Shown one piece after another: positions 45,064-54,708 of a stretch of 64,000 nt of DNA. The translations under genes were made by a program, and so were the position numbers. Position 1 is the stretch's first letter; each line of letters begins with the position of its first letter. The notes beneath the pieces are model-generated. The model was not told the DNA's origin, searched no databases, and was given only the letters and a program-made list of their open reading frames with translations. The stretch spans positions 3,564,501 to 3,628,500 of the forward strand of contig NZ_CP020038.1 in the NCBI RefSeq assembly GCF_002157225.2, in the 5' to 3' direction. The stretch is from Agarilytica rhodophyticola (lineage in GTDB: Bacteria > Pseudomonadota > Gammaproteobacteria > Pseudomonadales > Cellvibrionaceae).

Positions 45064-45969
45064 TTACGCAGGTATTTGTTGTTCATGAATTTCTAAATCT
45101 GCACTTTGCGCTAAACCGCTTTTTAAATACTCAATAAAACGTTCTGCCAGCGGGTGGTTGGCATTGTCAGGAATATAACTAGACACTGAGGTTTTTGGTA
45201 GGCTCGGCATGCCCTCACTGATCACTGGCATGCCGTCCAAAACTGCTGAGCGGGGCAGTACCGATAATCCTAAGCCTGCATAAATAGCTGACTGTACTGC
45301 GTGAACAGAATTGGCATCAATTGACACTTTCCACGACATTTTATTGGTTGCTAAGGCATCAAAGGCAATTTGCCGATAGCTACAAGGTGCATGCATAAGC
45401 ACGAGTTCCAATGGTTCATCGTGGTTATTTTCTATGTTTAAAAAGCCAGTCCATACCAGCGCTTCTTGCCATAATACATGACCGTTTTTTCCTTCAGGAC
45501 CGGCCAGCACAACATCTAGTTCGCCGCGCTCCAATGACTGCAGAATACTGCTACCAGAACCTAATACAATACTTAAATCGCACTTGGGGTGCACACGCCT
45601 GAACCTGGCCAACAGGTTATGGAGGTGCTGGGGCACTAAGTATTCGGCAAAGCCCACGCGCAAGACTGTTGGTGTATCTGTTGCGCTGACGGCTAATATT
45701 GCTTCATCTGATAATTCTATAATACGACGGGCATAGTCAATAAACTTTTCTCCGGCAGAAGTAAGCGTCATTACTCGGCTAGTTCTATTGAGCAGCTTAC
45801 TGTTAAGGCGCTCTTCGAGTTTTGCTACTTGCAAACTAATGGCCGATTGGGAACGGTTGACGCGTTTGGCAGCAGCTGAAAAACCGCCTTCCTCTACGAC
45901 AGCGATAAAAGATCTTAAACTGATAAGATCCGTATCCAATTGGAAGGAAGATCTATTTGAATTGCTCAT
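45064..45969 (-). CDS. LysR-family regulator, divergent from alcohol dehydrogenase
   Basis: A 301-residue LysR protein. HTH at about 13-70 (GFSAAAKRVNRSQSAISLQVAKLE), then an effector domain. Divergently arranged with the dehydrogenase gene at 46122, 152 bp apart, so that gene is its likely target. Confidence 0.88.
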   Translation of the reverse strand: MSNSNRSSFQLDTDLISLRSFIAVVEEGGFSAAAKRVNRSQSAISLQVAKLEERLNSKLLNRTSRVMTLTSAGEKFIDYARRIIELSDEAILAVSATDTPTVLRVGFAEYLVPQHLHNLLARFRRVHPKCDLSIVLGSGSSILQSLERGELDVVLAGPEGKNGHVLWQEALVWTGFLNIENNHDEPLELVLMHAPCSYRQIAFDALATNKMSWKVSIDANSVHAVQSAIYAGLGLSVLPRSAVLDGMPVISEGMPSLPKTSVSSYIPDNANHPLAERFIEYLKSGLAQSADLEIHEQQIPA

Positions 45970-46121
45970 AGGTACTATTTAAATTTCTAGTTTCACTTAT
46001 CAATTAATGTTCGCCATAATTACTCATAGATAAGCAAATATCAATAAACAAAGCCGATTAATATACAGTTTCTCAGCAAAATCATTGCAACGGTTTTGAA
46101 TTCACACAAGGTATTAAAACG

Positions 46122-47135
46122 ATGAAGGCTATAGGTTATACAAAAGCAGGTCCTATTGACGCAGTAGATGCATTAGTTGAGTTTGACGCTCCTGAACCAA
46201 CGATTGGTGATAATGATTTATTAGTAGAAGTGCGCGGTATCTCGGTGAATCCTGTGGATACCAAAGTGCGCGAAAAGATGGCGCCGACAGAAGGTGAGAC
46301 GAAAATTATTGGTTATGATGCCGCCGGTGTTGTTAAACACGTTGGCAGTAAGGTGAGCCTATTTAATGTGGGTGACGAAGTTTTTTATGCCGGCGATCTC
46401 ACTCGCGCTGGCACCAATTCAGAACTACACGTTGTTGATGAACGAATTGTGGGTAAAAAACCTAGCTCTCAAAGCTTTGCCAATGCTGCAGGCCTTCCAC
46501 TGACATCCATTACCGCTTGGGAAATGTTATTTGATTCTTTTGCGCTTAAGGAAGGAGAGGGTAAGGGAAAAAGCCTATTAATTATAGGTGCAGCTGGTGG
46601 TGTTGGTTCAATACTTATTCAATTGGCAAAAGCGCTGACCGATTTAACCGTTGTTGCCACAGCTTCTCGTGAGGAGACCCGTGAGTGGGTGAAAAAAATG
46701 GGCGCTGATCATGTCATTGATCATCGCGAACCGTTACCTCAGCAGATGCAAGAGTTGGGTATTGAGCCTGAGTATGTCGCCTCATTAACCGCATCCGATA
46801 GTCATTTCGACGCTATTATTGAGCTGATCAAACCCCGTGGGCATGTAGTACTTATAGATGATCCACAACCTTTGAATATTAATGCGATGAAAACCAAAGC
46901 CCTTAGTTTCAGTTGGGAATTTATGTTTACTCGTTCTATGTTTAAAACGGAAGATATGATTGAACAACATCATTTACTCAATCGTGTAGCTTCTCTAATC
47001 GATGAAGGTAAATTGATATCCACTGTGACCCGTAATATGGGTAAAATAAGTGTAGAAACACTGAAAGAAGCCCATGTGCTGCAAGAAAGTGGCCGCTCAT
47101 GTGGTAAAAATGTTCTTGAAGGTTATAGCCAGTAA
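46122..47135 (+). CDS. Zinc-type alcohol dehydrogenase-like / quinone oxidoreductase
   Basis: A 337-residue medium-chain dehydrogenase. GroES-like N-terminal domain ([19 protein letters not shown]), then an NADPH-binding Rossmann fold with [15 protein letters not shown] near residue 158. The catalytic zinc ligands are not evident, so it belongs to the ZADH/quinone reductase branch. Probably reduces quinones or enals; under control of the divergent LysR. Confidence 0.87.
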   Translation: MKAIGYTKAGPIDAVDALVEFDAPEPTIGDNDLLVEVRGISVNPVDTKVREKMAPTEGETKIIGYDAAGVVKHVGSKVSLFNVGDEVFYAGDLTRAGTNSELHVVDERIVGKKPSSQSFANAAGLPLTSITAWEMLFDSFALKEGEGKGKSLLIIGAAGGVGSILIQLAKALTDLTVVATASREETREWVKKMGADHVIDHREPLPQQMQELGIEPEYVASLTASDSHFDAIIELIKPRGHVVLIDDPQPLNINAMKTKALSFSWEFMFTRSMFKTEDMIEQHHLLNRVASLIDEGKLISTVTRNMGKISVETLKEAHVLQESGRSCGKNVLEGYSQ

Positions 47136-47163
47136 GATATACGCGTATTTCTGCATGGGCAGC

Positions 47164-47203
47164 GCGGCTTATTATTCATTGTATATTAAAAGTAATAAGC
47201 CGC
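47164..47203 (+). terminator. Terminator after the dehydrogenase gene
   Basis: Perfect 11-bp arms GCGGCTTATTA / TAATAAGCCGC with an 18-nt loop, followed by TTT. Confidence 0.7.
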
Positions 47204-47356
47204 TTTACATGAGCTAAAAATCAAAAATAAGCAATGATTGTCTCACTGCAGTAACAACAAACAATCACAACAATAAGGTACGGTATCAGATTTTAATATG
47301 AGTGAAAGGACAAAGTGATAAATAATGTGCTCTGCTTTAGTTAGTGGCAAAAGGCT

Positions 47357-48316
47357 CTAGTCTGAGCCAATAGTGCCTAGTGCTTTTTCTATTTTATGTT
47401 GAGAGAACGCATCATCAATTTCTATATAGCGCATGGCGGATTGTACATCTTTCCAGCCAACATATTCCATTAGTGTTTTAGTATCCCATTGATTGGCATT
47501 GGCCCAACTAGCAAACCCCCGGCGCAATGAGTGGCTACTAAATGACTGCGCGTCCGCAATATCAGCCTGCTCACAATATTTTTTGATGATACTAATAATA
47601 CTGGCAGGGTGCAGGGCTCTCTCACCAATATGCCCCCATTGATTTATTGCTGGGAAGAGGGGCCCGGAACCTAATTGGGCAACATCCACCCATTCTTGAT
47701 AAGCTGATAACGGGCAAAGTTGGCGCAAAGCCGGGGCCTTATAAAACTTTCCTTGAGCACTTCTATCTGTTTTACTTCTAGGAATAAAAATCTCCATACC
47801 TTTGCTGGGAAATATCTGAATATTTTCAATCTTAATGCGGGTCAATTCATCACTGCGAAAGGCACGCCAGAACCCGATGAGAATAAGTGCTCTATCTCGC
47901 AGTAAACGGAGTTTTTGGGCGCTACTATTTTTTGATTCCTTGTCATCGCAGCTGAGCAGAGTATTTTCAATAAAACGGATAATGGTTTTTAACTGCTCCA
48001 ATTGAAGAGGTTTGGCACGCTTTTGACTATAAGGATGCAACTGGGCAATGCCCTTGAGAACTTTCTTAACGTGAGGTGCCTTGGTGGGGTCGGGAAAACC
48101 TTGGTCAATATGCCACGTTGCAATGGCTGCCAAGCGCTGCTTAAGGGTACTTACTGCAAGTGTAGGTGCATAATCGGCAATGTAATGGGCAATATTGTCA
48201 GCCGTTGCCGGAAGGTAACCCCCCCATACGGATTCGTAATGTTCAATTGCAGAGCGGTAGCTTTTGCGTGTATTTTCACGCGTGGCAGCTTGAATATATT
48301 TATCAATATTGCTCAA
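47357..48316 (-). CDS. Tyrosine recombinase / integrase
   Basis: A 319-residue phage-type integrase. SAM-like core-binding domain about 1-90, catalytic domain about 105-310. Catalytic residues: R154 (RAFRSDEL), H262-x2-R265 (HSLRRGFA), W288 in the usual His/Trp position, and nucleophile Y297. It abuts a truncated acr3 gene and has no other phage or island genes nearby, so it looks like a solitary mobile remnant or a very small integrated element. Leftward transcription. Confidence 0.85.
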   Translation of the reverse strand: MSNIDKYIQAATRENTRKSYRSAIEHYESVWGGYLPATADNIAHYIADYAPTLAVSTLKQRLAAIATWHIDQGFPDPTKAPHVKKVLKGIAQLHPYSQKRAKPLQLEQLKTIIRFIENTLLSCDDKESKNSSAQKLRLLRDRALILIGFWRAFRSDELTRIKIENIQIFPSKGMEIFIPRSKTDRSAQGKFYKAPALRQLCPLSAYQEWVDVAQLGSGPLFPAINQWGHIGERALHPASIISIIKKYCEQADIADAQSFSSHSLRRGFASWANANQWDTKTLMEYVGWKDVQSAMRYIEIDDAFSQHKIEKALGTIGSD

Positions 48317-48399
48317 TATTATTTCCCAGCAATGTCTGTACTTTTATTGTATTTAATCCCGAAGGTTGTATGCTGTATTACACCAGCCTTGCGTGCCAT

Positions 48400-48584
48400 T
48401 AGCAAAAGCCACTAAGAATAACATCACTAGAATGTTAACATATGCAGCATCTAAACTAGCGGATGAATGAACTATGCCAGGCACACTATTGCCAAGCAAA
48501 ACGCCTGTGACGATCCTCAAGCCTACCCACACACCCATTTACACAACCCTCCATATACATAAGGAAACGTTCAAATAAGCCCAT
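48400..48584 (-). pseudogene. acr3: Broken acr3 arsenite efflux gene remnant
   Basis: Starting 5 bp after arsC, the frame from 48584 reads MGLFERFL, the typical Acr3 N terminus. It then breaks, and a second frame from about 48538 continues with VWVGLRIVTGVLLGNSVPG and VNILVMLFLVAF, also Acr3-like. The rest of the roughly 340-residue transporter is missing, and the integrase gene begins instead. A short insertion plus truncation has inactivated the gene. Confidence 0.7.
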
Positions 48585-48589
48585 AAATG

Positions 48590-49060
48590 TTAGCCTCCGA
48601 TAAGGTTATGTAATGCCTGATGGCACTCTTGCTTTGACAACTTATTCAGTTCTAAAGCCAATAAAGCCTGAACCCTTTGCTCGATGGTTTCCATAACAGC
48701 AAAAAAGCTATCTCTGATAACTTTCTCATTGCCCACAACCTTAGATGGATCGGGTAGGGGCCAATGTACTTTTATGGTATTGCCAAACCATACGGGGCAA
48801 GTTTCACCGGCAGCACTATTGCATACCGTCATGACAATATCGGGCTGTATTGTTTGGTATTGGTCCCAAGACTGACTAACAAGATTTGCAGTGGCAATAT
48901 TTTTTTCTTGCAAGTATTTCAAGGTCAGTGGATGCACTTCGCCGGCTGGCTGGCTGCCAGCACTGGCGGCATTAAGCTTACCATTGGCCATATGATTGGT
49001 AATGGCTTCACTGAGAATACTGCGGCAGCGATTATGAGTGCAGATATAAAGTACTTTCAT
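48590..49060 (-). CDS. arsC: Arsenate reductase, LMW-phosphatase type
   Basis: A 156-residue ArsC of the thioredoxin-linked class. Active-site loop C7THNRCRS with C7-x5-R13, and a second Cys pair C80 and C88 (CNSAAGETC) for the disulfide cascade; the Asp of PLPDPS completes catalysis. Reduces arsenate to arsenite. Its normal partner, the Acr3 exporter, is broken just downstream, and no ArsR is seen. Confidence 0.88.
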   Translation of the reverse strand: MKVLYICTHNRCRSILSEAITNHMANGKLNAASAGSQPAGEVHPLTLKYLQEKNIATANLVSQSWDQYQTIQPDIVMTVCNSAAGETCPVWFGNTIKVHWPLPDPSKVVGNEKVIRDSFFAVMETIEQRVQALLALELNKLSKQECHQALHNLIGG

Positions 49061-49435
49061 TAGCTAAGTTCTTCTTCTAAATAAATAAGCATAGTGGCGT
49101 GCAGCCGGGTATTGTCAGACAGGTATTTAAAAAACTGAACAGGCTCGATCATCATTTATACATGGTGTAATGAAGGTTTAATTAGGCAGAAATCTAGTCG
49201 CTAATGTCAAGTGCTTGTACTACTTAAATGTTGCGTGTGGGCACCGAGAAAGAATCGTCGAACATCAGACTTCTTTATATTGAGCCTTAGTAGGATCTAT
49301 TCGTTGGGTAATGTGAGTGATCAAATCTATTGATGCCAAAACAACAAGGTGGTTAGGCCTTTGCTGTGCTGACGAATAGGTTTGCTTGCATGTTCGGCCT
49401 GAAAAACAATCTTAATGACTTAAATTGGCGAATAT
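49061..49435. other. Intergenic region upstream of the BNR protein
   Basis: About 375 bp. A possible sigma-54-like TGG-N10-GC lies at 49350-49364, but it is weak and isolated; nothing else is visible. Confidence 0.45.
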
Positions 49436-52400
49436 ATGAATATCATAACTAAAGCAGCTTTCGCTGTATCCCTCATAATTTCTAGTGCGACAAGTTTCGC
49501 GCAAAAGGACTCAGAAGACTCCGAAGATAAACCTATTTTTAGTAGCAAAACTTTTGAGGCGATGAGCCTTCGCAGTATTGGCCCGGCCTATATGTCTGGT
49601 CGTATCGCCGATATTGCGGTTGATCAAAATAAGCCGTCTACTTGGTATGTCGCCGTCGGCTCTGGCGGTATTTGGAAAACAGTAAACGCAGGTACGACTT
49701 GGACACCCATTTTCGATAAAGAAGCGGTGTACTCTACTGGCGATGTGACAATTGACCCTAGCAATTCCAATATTATTTGGGTGGGCACTGGTGAAAATCA
49801 CGGGGGGCGGCATATCAGCTTCGGCGATGGCGTCTATAAATCCCTAGATGGAGGGAAAACGTGGAAAAATATGGGCTTGGAAAATTCCGAGCGTATTTCA
49901 GATATTGTGATTCACCCTGAAGATTCAGATACCGTATGGGTTTCCGTTCAAGGTCCGCTGTGGAGCGGTGGTGGTGAACGCGGTTTGTACAAAACTACCG
50001 ATGGTGGCGAAAGCTGGAAGCTCGTGTTAACGCCGGAGGATGAATGGACTGGAGTTACCTCATTAGCGATTGATCCACGCAACCCCGATAAGCTTTACGC
50101 TGCCACTTGGTCACGTCAAAGAACGGTTGCCGCTTATGTGGGGACAGGACCTGGGTCCGGTATTCATACCTCTGATGACGGTGGTGAGACATGGACGGAG
50201 TTAGAAGAAGGCTTACCAGAAGGGAATATGGGCAAAATTGGTTTGGCGATTTCGCCGATGAATCCAGATGTACTTTATGCGGCAATTGAGATTGATAATC
50301 GCAAAGGCGGCGTTTATCGCTCGGCAAATCGTGGGGCGAGCTGGACTAAAATGTCTGACGAAGTGGGCGGCGGCACTGGCCCTCATTACTATCAAGAAAT
50401 TTATGCCGATCAGCACCAATTCGACCGTGTTTATATTGCCAGTAACTACAGTAAAGTTTCAAACGATGGTGGTAAGACCTGGACACCCATCAGCACCGAA
50501 CGTAAACACGTGGATGACCACGCGATGGCATTTCATCCTGCAGACCCGGATTTTGTCTTAATGGGCTCAGATGGCGGTTTGTACATGTCTTACGACCGCA
50601 TGGAAAACTGGCGTTTTATGGCCAACCTACCTCTGACGCAGTTTTATAAAGTTGCCGCTGATGACAGCGAACCTTTTTACACTGTGTACGGAGGCACCCA
50701 AGATAATTCAACTCAAGGCGGACCTTCGCGCACAGATAAAGAAGAGGGGATTAAGAACAAAGATTGGTTTTTAACCCTCGGTGGTGATGGTCACCAGCCA
50801 GCGATTGAGCCGGGCAATCCAAATATTATGTATTCCCAGTGGCAACAAGGTAACTTAAATCGCCATGACCGTGTTACTGGAGAGAATGTTTATATCAAGC
50901 CGCAGCCGCGTCCAGGTGAACCGGCGGAGCGATATAATTGGGATGCTCCTATTAATGTTTCGGCGCACGATCCTAAACGTCTCTATTTTGCTTCTCAACG
51001 GGTTTGGCGATCGGACAATCGCGGTGATAGCTGGACACCCATTTCTGGAGATTTGACTAAAAACGGTAATCGCATGCATATCCCTATGATGGGACGCACG
51101 TGGTCTGTAGAAGCAGGCTGGGATATTTATGCTATGTCTGAGTATCACACAATTGCCAATTTCGCCGAAAGCCCGGTGAATGAAAATATCCTCTGGGTGG
51201 GCACGGATGATGGACATATTCAAGTAACCACTGACGGTGGTAAGAAATGGAAAAAAATTGATCTGAAAAATGTGCGCGGTGTTCCTGCAACTGCCTATGT
51301 GAATGATATCCGAGCGGATTTATTTGATCCCAATACTGTATATGTAGCTTTGGATAATCACAAATACGGTGACTTCAAACCTTACCTAATCAAGTCCACC
51401 AACTTGGGTGGAAGTTGGACATCCTTAGCTGCTGACTTACCTGAAAAACATTTGGTTTGGCGTATTGTACAAGACCACGTCAATAAAGAGTTACTCTTTA
51501 TTGGTACAGAGTTTGGCGTGTTCTTTACTGTGGATGGCGGTAAAAAATGGCTTGAACTCGATGGCGGTATTCCCACGATTTCAACGCGAGACGTGGTTAT
51601 TCAGCGCCGTGAAAATGACTTGGTGGTAGGAACCTTCGGGCGCGGTATTTATATTCTTGATGACTATAGCCCACTGCGTCAACTGAGCGAAACAACCATG
51701 CAACAAGAGGACGCCTTGTTATTTGCTCCCAGCCGTCCAGTGAAGTGGTTTATGCTCGATACAAATCACACGGATTCTGATGGCGATGATCGCTATATCG
51801 CGCAAAATCCCGAACATGGCGCCACCTTAACGTACTTTTTAAAAGAAGGTTTGAAAACAGCAAAAGAAAAGCGTCAGAAAGCTGAAAAGCAGATGGTAAA
51901 AGATAAAAGATATCCAAAATACCCGAGTTGGGAAGCCATCGAAAGAGAAAACCAAGAGCCCGAGCCTGCGGTGTATGTTGAAGTGAGGGACGCTGCTGGC
52001 GCGTTTGTGAATCGTGTTGCCGGAGAAGTAAAAAAAGGCTTGCACCGTGTCACCTGGGATATGACTTACGCTAAATCCACAGCTATTACAGGAAAAGAAG
52101 AAGAGGAAAATCCGTTTCAAGAGCTTAACGTAATGGCCATGCCTGGCACCTACAAAGCTACTTTGTATAAGCGTGTTGGCAGTAAGGTGACGCAACTGGC
52201 GGATGCGGTAGAATTTGAATTAAAACCTATTTACAAGCCAACACTTGAAGCTTCATCCGCTGATGCGGTACTCGATTTTAGTAAAAAGATTCTAGCGGCC
52301 GAAAGACGCGTTTCCTCGACTAATGCCTTGCTTGAGGGAATGGATAAATCAATGGAAGGTTTACGTTCTGCGATAGATCTTACTCCCGGTGATATTAAAG

Positions 52401-52720
52401 ATCTAGAAGAGCAATATGCAAACATCCAACGCGAGATTAACGCCATTAAATTCCAATTAAATGGCCTCGAGTCTCGCGACAAGATGGGAATTAAACCTGC
52501 GAATATCGCCAGCCGTCTCTGGTACGCCATGTCAGCCTCCTGGTCGACCTACGGTCCAACGGCTCAACACATTGAGCAGCTCGACTTTGCCAATAAAGAT
52601 TTGGACTCTGTCGCTAAGCGTATGAAAGCACTACAAGGAAAAAGCCTGCCTAGCTTACAACAAGCTGTGATTGACGCTGGTGGCCCATGGACTTTGGGTG
52701 CGCCTGTGATTGCAGATTGA
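49436..52720 (+). CDS. Exported BNR/sortilin-like beta-propeller protein
   Basis: A 1094-residue exported protein, signal about 1-22. Many Asp-box/BNR repeats of the type SxDGGxTW occur through about residue 730 (for example SLDGGKTWKNM, TTDGGESWKL, SNDGGKTWTP, TTDGGKKWKK), forming two propellers like VPS10/sortilin and xyloglucanase folds. The C-terminal part (about 770-1090) has a beta domain and a helical region. Related proteins in marine bacteria are annotated as glycosyl hydrolase-like but activity is rarely shown. Followed by a good terminator. Confidence 0.82.
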   Translation: MNIITKAAFAVSLIISSATSFAQKDSEDSEDKPIFSSKTFEAMSLRSIGPAYMSGRIADIAVDQNKPSTWYVAVGSGGIWKTVNAGTTWTPIFDKEAVYSTGDVTIDPSNSNIIWVGTGENHGGRHISFGDGVYKSLDGGKTWKNMGLENSERISDIVIHPEDSDTVWVSVQGPLWSGGGERGLYKTTDGGESWKLVLTPEDEWTGVTSLAIDPRNPDKLYAATWSRQRTVAAYVGTGPGSGIHTSDDGGETWTELEEGLPEGNMGKIGLAISPMNPDVLYAAIEIDNRKGGVYRSANRGASWTKMSDEVGGGTGPHYYQEIYADQHQFDRVYIASNYSKVSNDGGKTWTPISTERKHVDDHAMAFHPADPDFVLMGSDGGLYMSYDRMENWRFMANLPLTQFYKVAADDSEPFYTVYGGTQDNSTQGGPSRTDKEEGIKNKDWFLTLGGDGHQPAIEPGNPNIMYSQWQQGNLNRHDRVTGENVYIKPQPRPGEPAERYNWDAPINVSAHDPKRLYFASQRVWRSDNRGDSWTPISGDLTKNGNRMHIPMMGRTWSVEAGWDIYAMSEYHTIANFAESPVNENILWVGTDDGHIQVTTDGGKKWKKIDLKNVRGVPATAYVNDIRADLFDPNTVYVALDNHKYGDFKPYLIKSTNLGGSWTSLAADLPEKHLVWRIVQDHVNKELLFIGTEFGVFFTVDGGKKWLELDGGIPTISTRDVVIQRRENDLVVGTFGRGIYILDDYSPLRQLSETTMQQEDALLFAPSRPVKWFMLDTNHTDSDGDDRYIAQNPEHGATLTYFLKEGLKTAKEKRQKAEKQMVKDKRYPKYPSWEAIERENQEPEPAVYVEVRDAAGAFVNRVAGEVKKGLHRVTWDMTYAKSTAITGKEEEENPFQELNVMAMPGTYKATLYKRVGSKVTQLADAVEFELKPIYKPTLEASSADAVLDFSKKILAAERRVSSTNALLEGMDKSMEGLRSAIDLTPGDIKDLEEQYANIQREINAIKFQLNGLESRDKMGIKPANIASRLWYAMSASWSTYGPTAQHIEQLDFANKDLDSVAKRMKALQGKSLPSLQQAVIDAGGPWTLGAPVIAD

Positions 52721-52750
52721 TTTTGCATCCCTCACTTTGGATGCTTTCTG

Positions 52751-52775
52751 AAGAAGCCTGTTTACAGGCTTCTTT
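52751..52775 (+). terminator. Terminator after the BNR protein gene
   Basis: Perfect 10-bp stem AAGAAGCCTG / CAGGCTTCTT with a TTTA loop and trailing T residues. Confidence 0.87.
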
Positions 52776-53193
52776 ATATAATTACACATTGTAATACACT
52801 AAAAGTATTTATTTTTTTATAAGAAAAATAGATGACTTTGCGCAAGATAGATTTATTTCTATTGGTTAATTCATCTACGCCTCAAATATTTTCCAATTAT
52901 TCGTTTACAATTATTTTTTCAAATGTCTCGATACCTCAACCAAATACCTATGGTTTCCCAAACCTGTTAGTCACATCGATCAGTAACAAGGAATTCCAGC
53001 GTCAGTGTGGGTAAATACAATTTAATTAAAAATTTTAGGGTATGGATCGGCTTAGCAAATTCCGTGTCTTGGCTGGAGGTGAGTCGCTTTTTCATGGTCA
53101 GCACTTATTCCTCATGTTAGTCAAGTCGACTAGATAAAATTGTTTTTCCATTTCACTTTCTTCTTGTAGGCTAGATTTCAACTTCCGCATATC
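52776..53193. other. Gene-free stretch upstream of sigma-54 control region
   Basis: About 420 bp AT-rich sequence without a convincing gene; a 60-codon frame at 52832-53014 has no ribosome site. Confidence 0.5.
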
Positions 53194-53228
53194 TTTGACA
53201 TGTCAAAAAGAGAGGCTGACATGTCAAA
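53194..53228. promoter_or_regulatory. Twin palindromic activator sites (TGACATGTCA)
   Basis: TTTGACATGTCAAA (53194-53207) and TGACATGTCA (53217-53226) have centres 21 bp apart, two helical turns. They lie about 140 and 119 bp upstream of the -24 element at 53340. Both spacing and position are typical of sites for a sigma-54 enhancer-binding protein, most likely the one encoded at 57929-59485. Confidence 0.7.
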
Positions 53229-53338
53229 CGCCGTTTTAATCAGAATTTAGATCGAGAAATTTGTGCAATATTAAGATTTATGTGCCATTGAATATGAAAA
53301 AAAAGATGAATTTAAGCTATTAACGTTCATTTTATACT

Positions 53339-53353
53339 TGGTACTTCATTTGC
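53339..53353 (+). promoter_or_regulatory. Sigma-54 promoter of the exported-protein operon
   Basis: TGGTACTTCATTTGC, GG-N10-GC with exact spacing and TTTGC at -12. Predicted start near 53365, leader about 100 nt before the gene at 53466. Confidence 0.75.
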
Positions 53354-53465
53354 AACGTGCGTTTTGAGCACGTAAAAAATTTTGTCTTGAGTACATAAAA
53401 ACGTGTGAATTGAATCCATTAAAAACTTGTTTTTCATTCAATTTTTTTAATTAGGAGAAAATCAT

Positions 53466-53948
53466 ATGAAAAAAATTGCATTTTTATCTCTTGCTTTAGG
53501 AATGTTTGTATCTGTAAACGCGCTGGCGTCTGATGGCAAGGTGTATAACTCAGCTTCTTGCGTCAGTGTTTTAGGAAGCGCAACAATTGATAGGGGTAAT
53601 ATTTTTAATAACTCTAGAAATGACTTACTTCAGGTTAAATGTCTGGGAATCAATGACCATAGCGCTCATGGCATTAAAAGTGCCTGGGTAGAGGTAAAGG
53701 ATCTTAGCGCTACTCAGGATGTAAGTTGTACTTTACATTCACGCTACAACAAGATTGGAACTACTGGAATGGGGTCTTGGGCCGATACGAAAAAAACATC
53801 TGGCATTAATAGTGATTGGCAAAGGTTGGACTATGGAAGTATGAGTTCAAGGGATAATTCACACTATTATTTTCGTTGCGACTTGCCAACAAAAACAGAT
53901 AATGGAAAATCTTGGTTAGGCGCTTATAAGATAACCGAAAACGACTAG
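53466..53948 (+). CDS. Small exported Cys-containing protein
   Basis: 160 residues with a clear Sec signal (about 1-22) and a strong ribosome site (AGGAGAAAATC). The mature part is beta-rich with four Cys (C32, C59, C82, C138) that could form two disulfides. It has Ser/Asn/Gly-rich stretches. Head of an operon controlled by sigma-54. No family recognised; it might be a secreted adhesin, coat or effector subunit. A stable hairpin lies after its stop. Confidence 0.7.
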   Translation: MKKIAFLSLALGMFVSVNALASDGKVYNSASCVSVLGSATIDRGNIFNNSRNDLLQVKCLGINDHSAHGIKSAWVEVKDLSATQDVSCTLHSRYNKIGTTGMGSWADTKKTSGINSDWQRLDYGSMSSRDNSHYYFRCDLPTKTDNGKSWLGAYKITEND

Positions 53949-53960
53949 TGCAGAGATTAT

Positions 53961-53979
53961 GGGGGAGCTCAGCTCCCCC
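53961..53979 (+). other. Intercistronic hairpin
   Basis: GGGGGAGC-TCA-GCTCCCCC, an 8-bp all-matched stem between the exported-protein gene and the next. There is no T-run, so it is more likely an mRNA stabiliser or partial attenuator that gives excess of the first protein. Confidence 0.65.
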
Positions 53980-53995
53980 GTTATCAGGAGTTAAT

Positions 53996-54685
53996 ATGAA
54001 ACAGTACTTAATCCTTACTTTAGTAGTAAATATATTAATATCTGGCGTTGTCGCTTATTTTGTATTTTTATATGCTTTTGCACCGACGGTAAAAGAGCAT
54101 GAGCATATGGGCGAAAGCGCTCCACATGTTTTTGATGACAAACCACTTAGAGAGTTAGCCCATCAAATATCTCAAAATAAAAACCTTATAAAAAAGATGG
54201 AAAGTGTTATTGCAGAGCAATTAGAAAGCCAGAGTAAAAACTCAACTAATACCAGTATTGATAACAATAGTAAAAAAGCGGAGAGTGTTCGTAATGATGA
54301 GAAAACAGAGGATAGCCGCACTGCTGATTTGTCACACTCTGTAATGGATGTATTTGATAGCGTTTATATAGATGAGGTGGTGGATGAATCATGGGCTTAT
54401 ACTGCTGAAACGTCTTTGATGGAGGCAGTTTCTATTGCAATGGATAGCACCGAAGGGATGACACTCCACTCACTTGAATGTCTAAGTTCACTATGCAAGA
54501 TTGATTACAAACTTAATTCTGAAGGACAATTTACCGCAGCCATGGAAACTATAAATCATAAAATGGGTTGGGGTTCAAAATCCTATTCTGAGTATGATGT
54601 TAGTGAAAATGGTGAGGTTTCTGTAGTAGGTTTCTTTATGAGAGAAGGGTATGACTACCCTCATAAAATGAACGATTTGTATTAA
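53996..54685 (+). CDS. Membrane-anchored hypothetical protein
   Basis: 229 residues from the ATG at 53996, preceded by AGGAG; a longer frame from 53948 would read through the hairpin. One N-terminal membrane helix (about 5-28) anchors it, followed by a periplasmic Gln/Asn/Ser-rich, helical stalk (to about 115). A C-terminal domain with two close Cys (C161 and C166, SLECLSSLCKID) ends it. Same operon as the small exported protein. No family recognised. Confidence 0.65.
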   Translation: MKQYLILTLVVNILISGVVAYFVFLYAFAPTVKEHEHMGESAPHVFDDKPLRELAHQISQNKNLIKKMESVIAEQLESQSKNSTNTSIDNNSKKAESVRNDEKTEDSRTADLSHSVMDVFDSVYIDEVVDESWAYTAETSLMEAVSIAMDSTEGMTLHSLECLSSLCKIDYKLNSEGQFTAAMETINHKMGWGSKSYSEYDVSENGEVSVVGFFMREGYDYPHKMNDLY

Positions 54686-54708
54686 CTGTTACCATAGGAA
54701 AATTAACC

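Noticed and set aside
49350-49364. TGGTTAGGCCTTTGC, a GG-N10-GC match 72 bp before the BNR protein gene.
   Set aside because: The -24 element is weak and several such matches are expected by chance in 64 kb; no nearby activator links to it.
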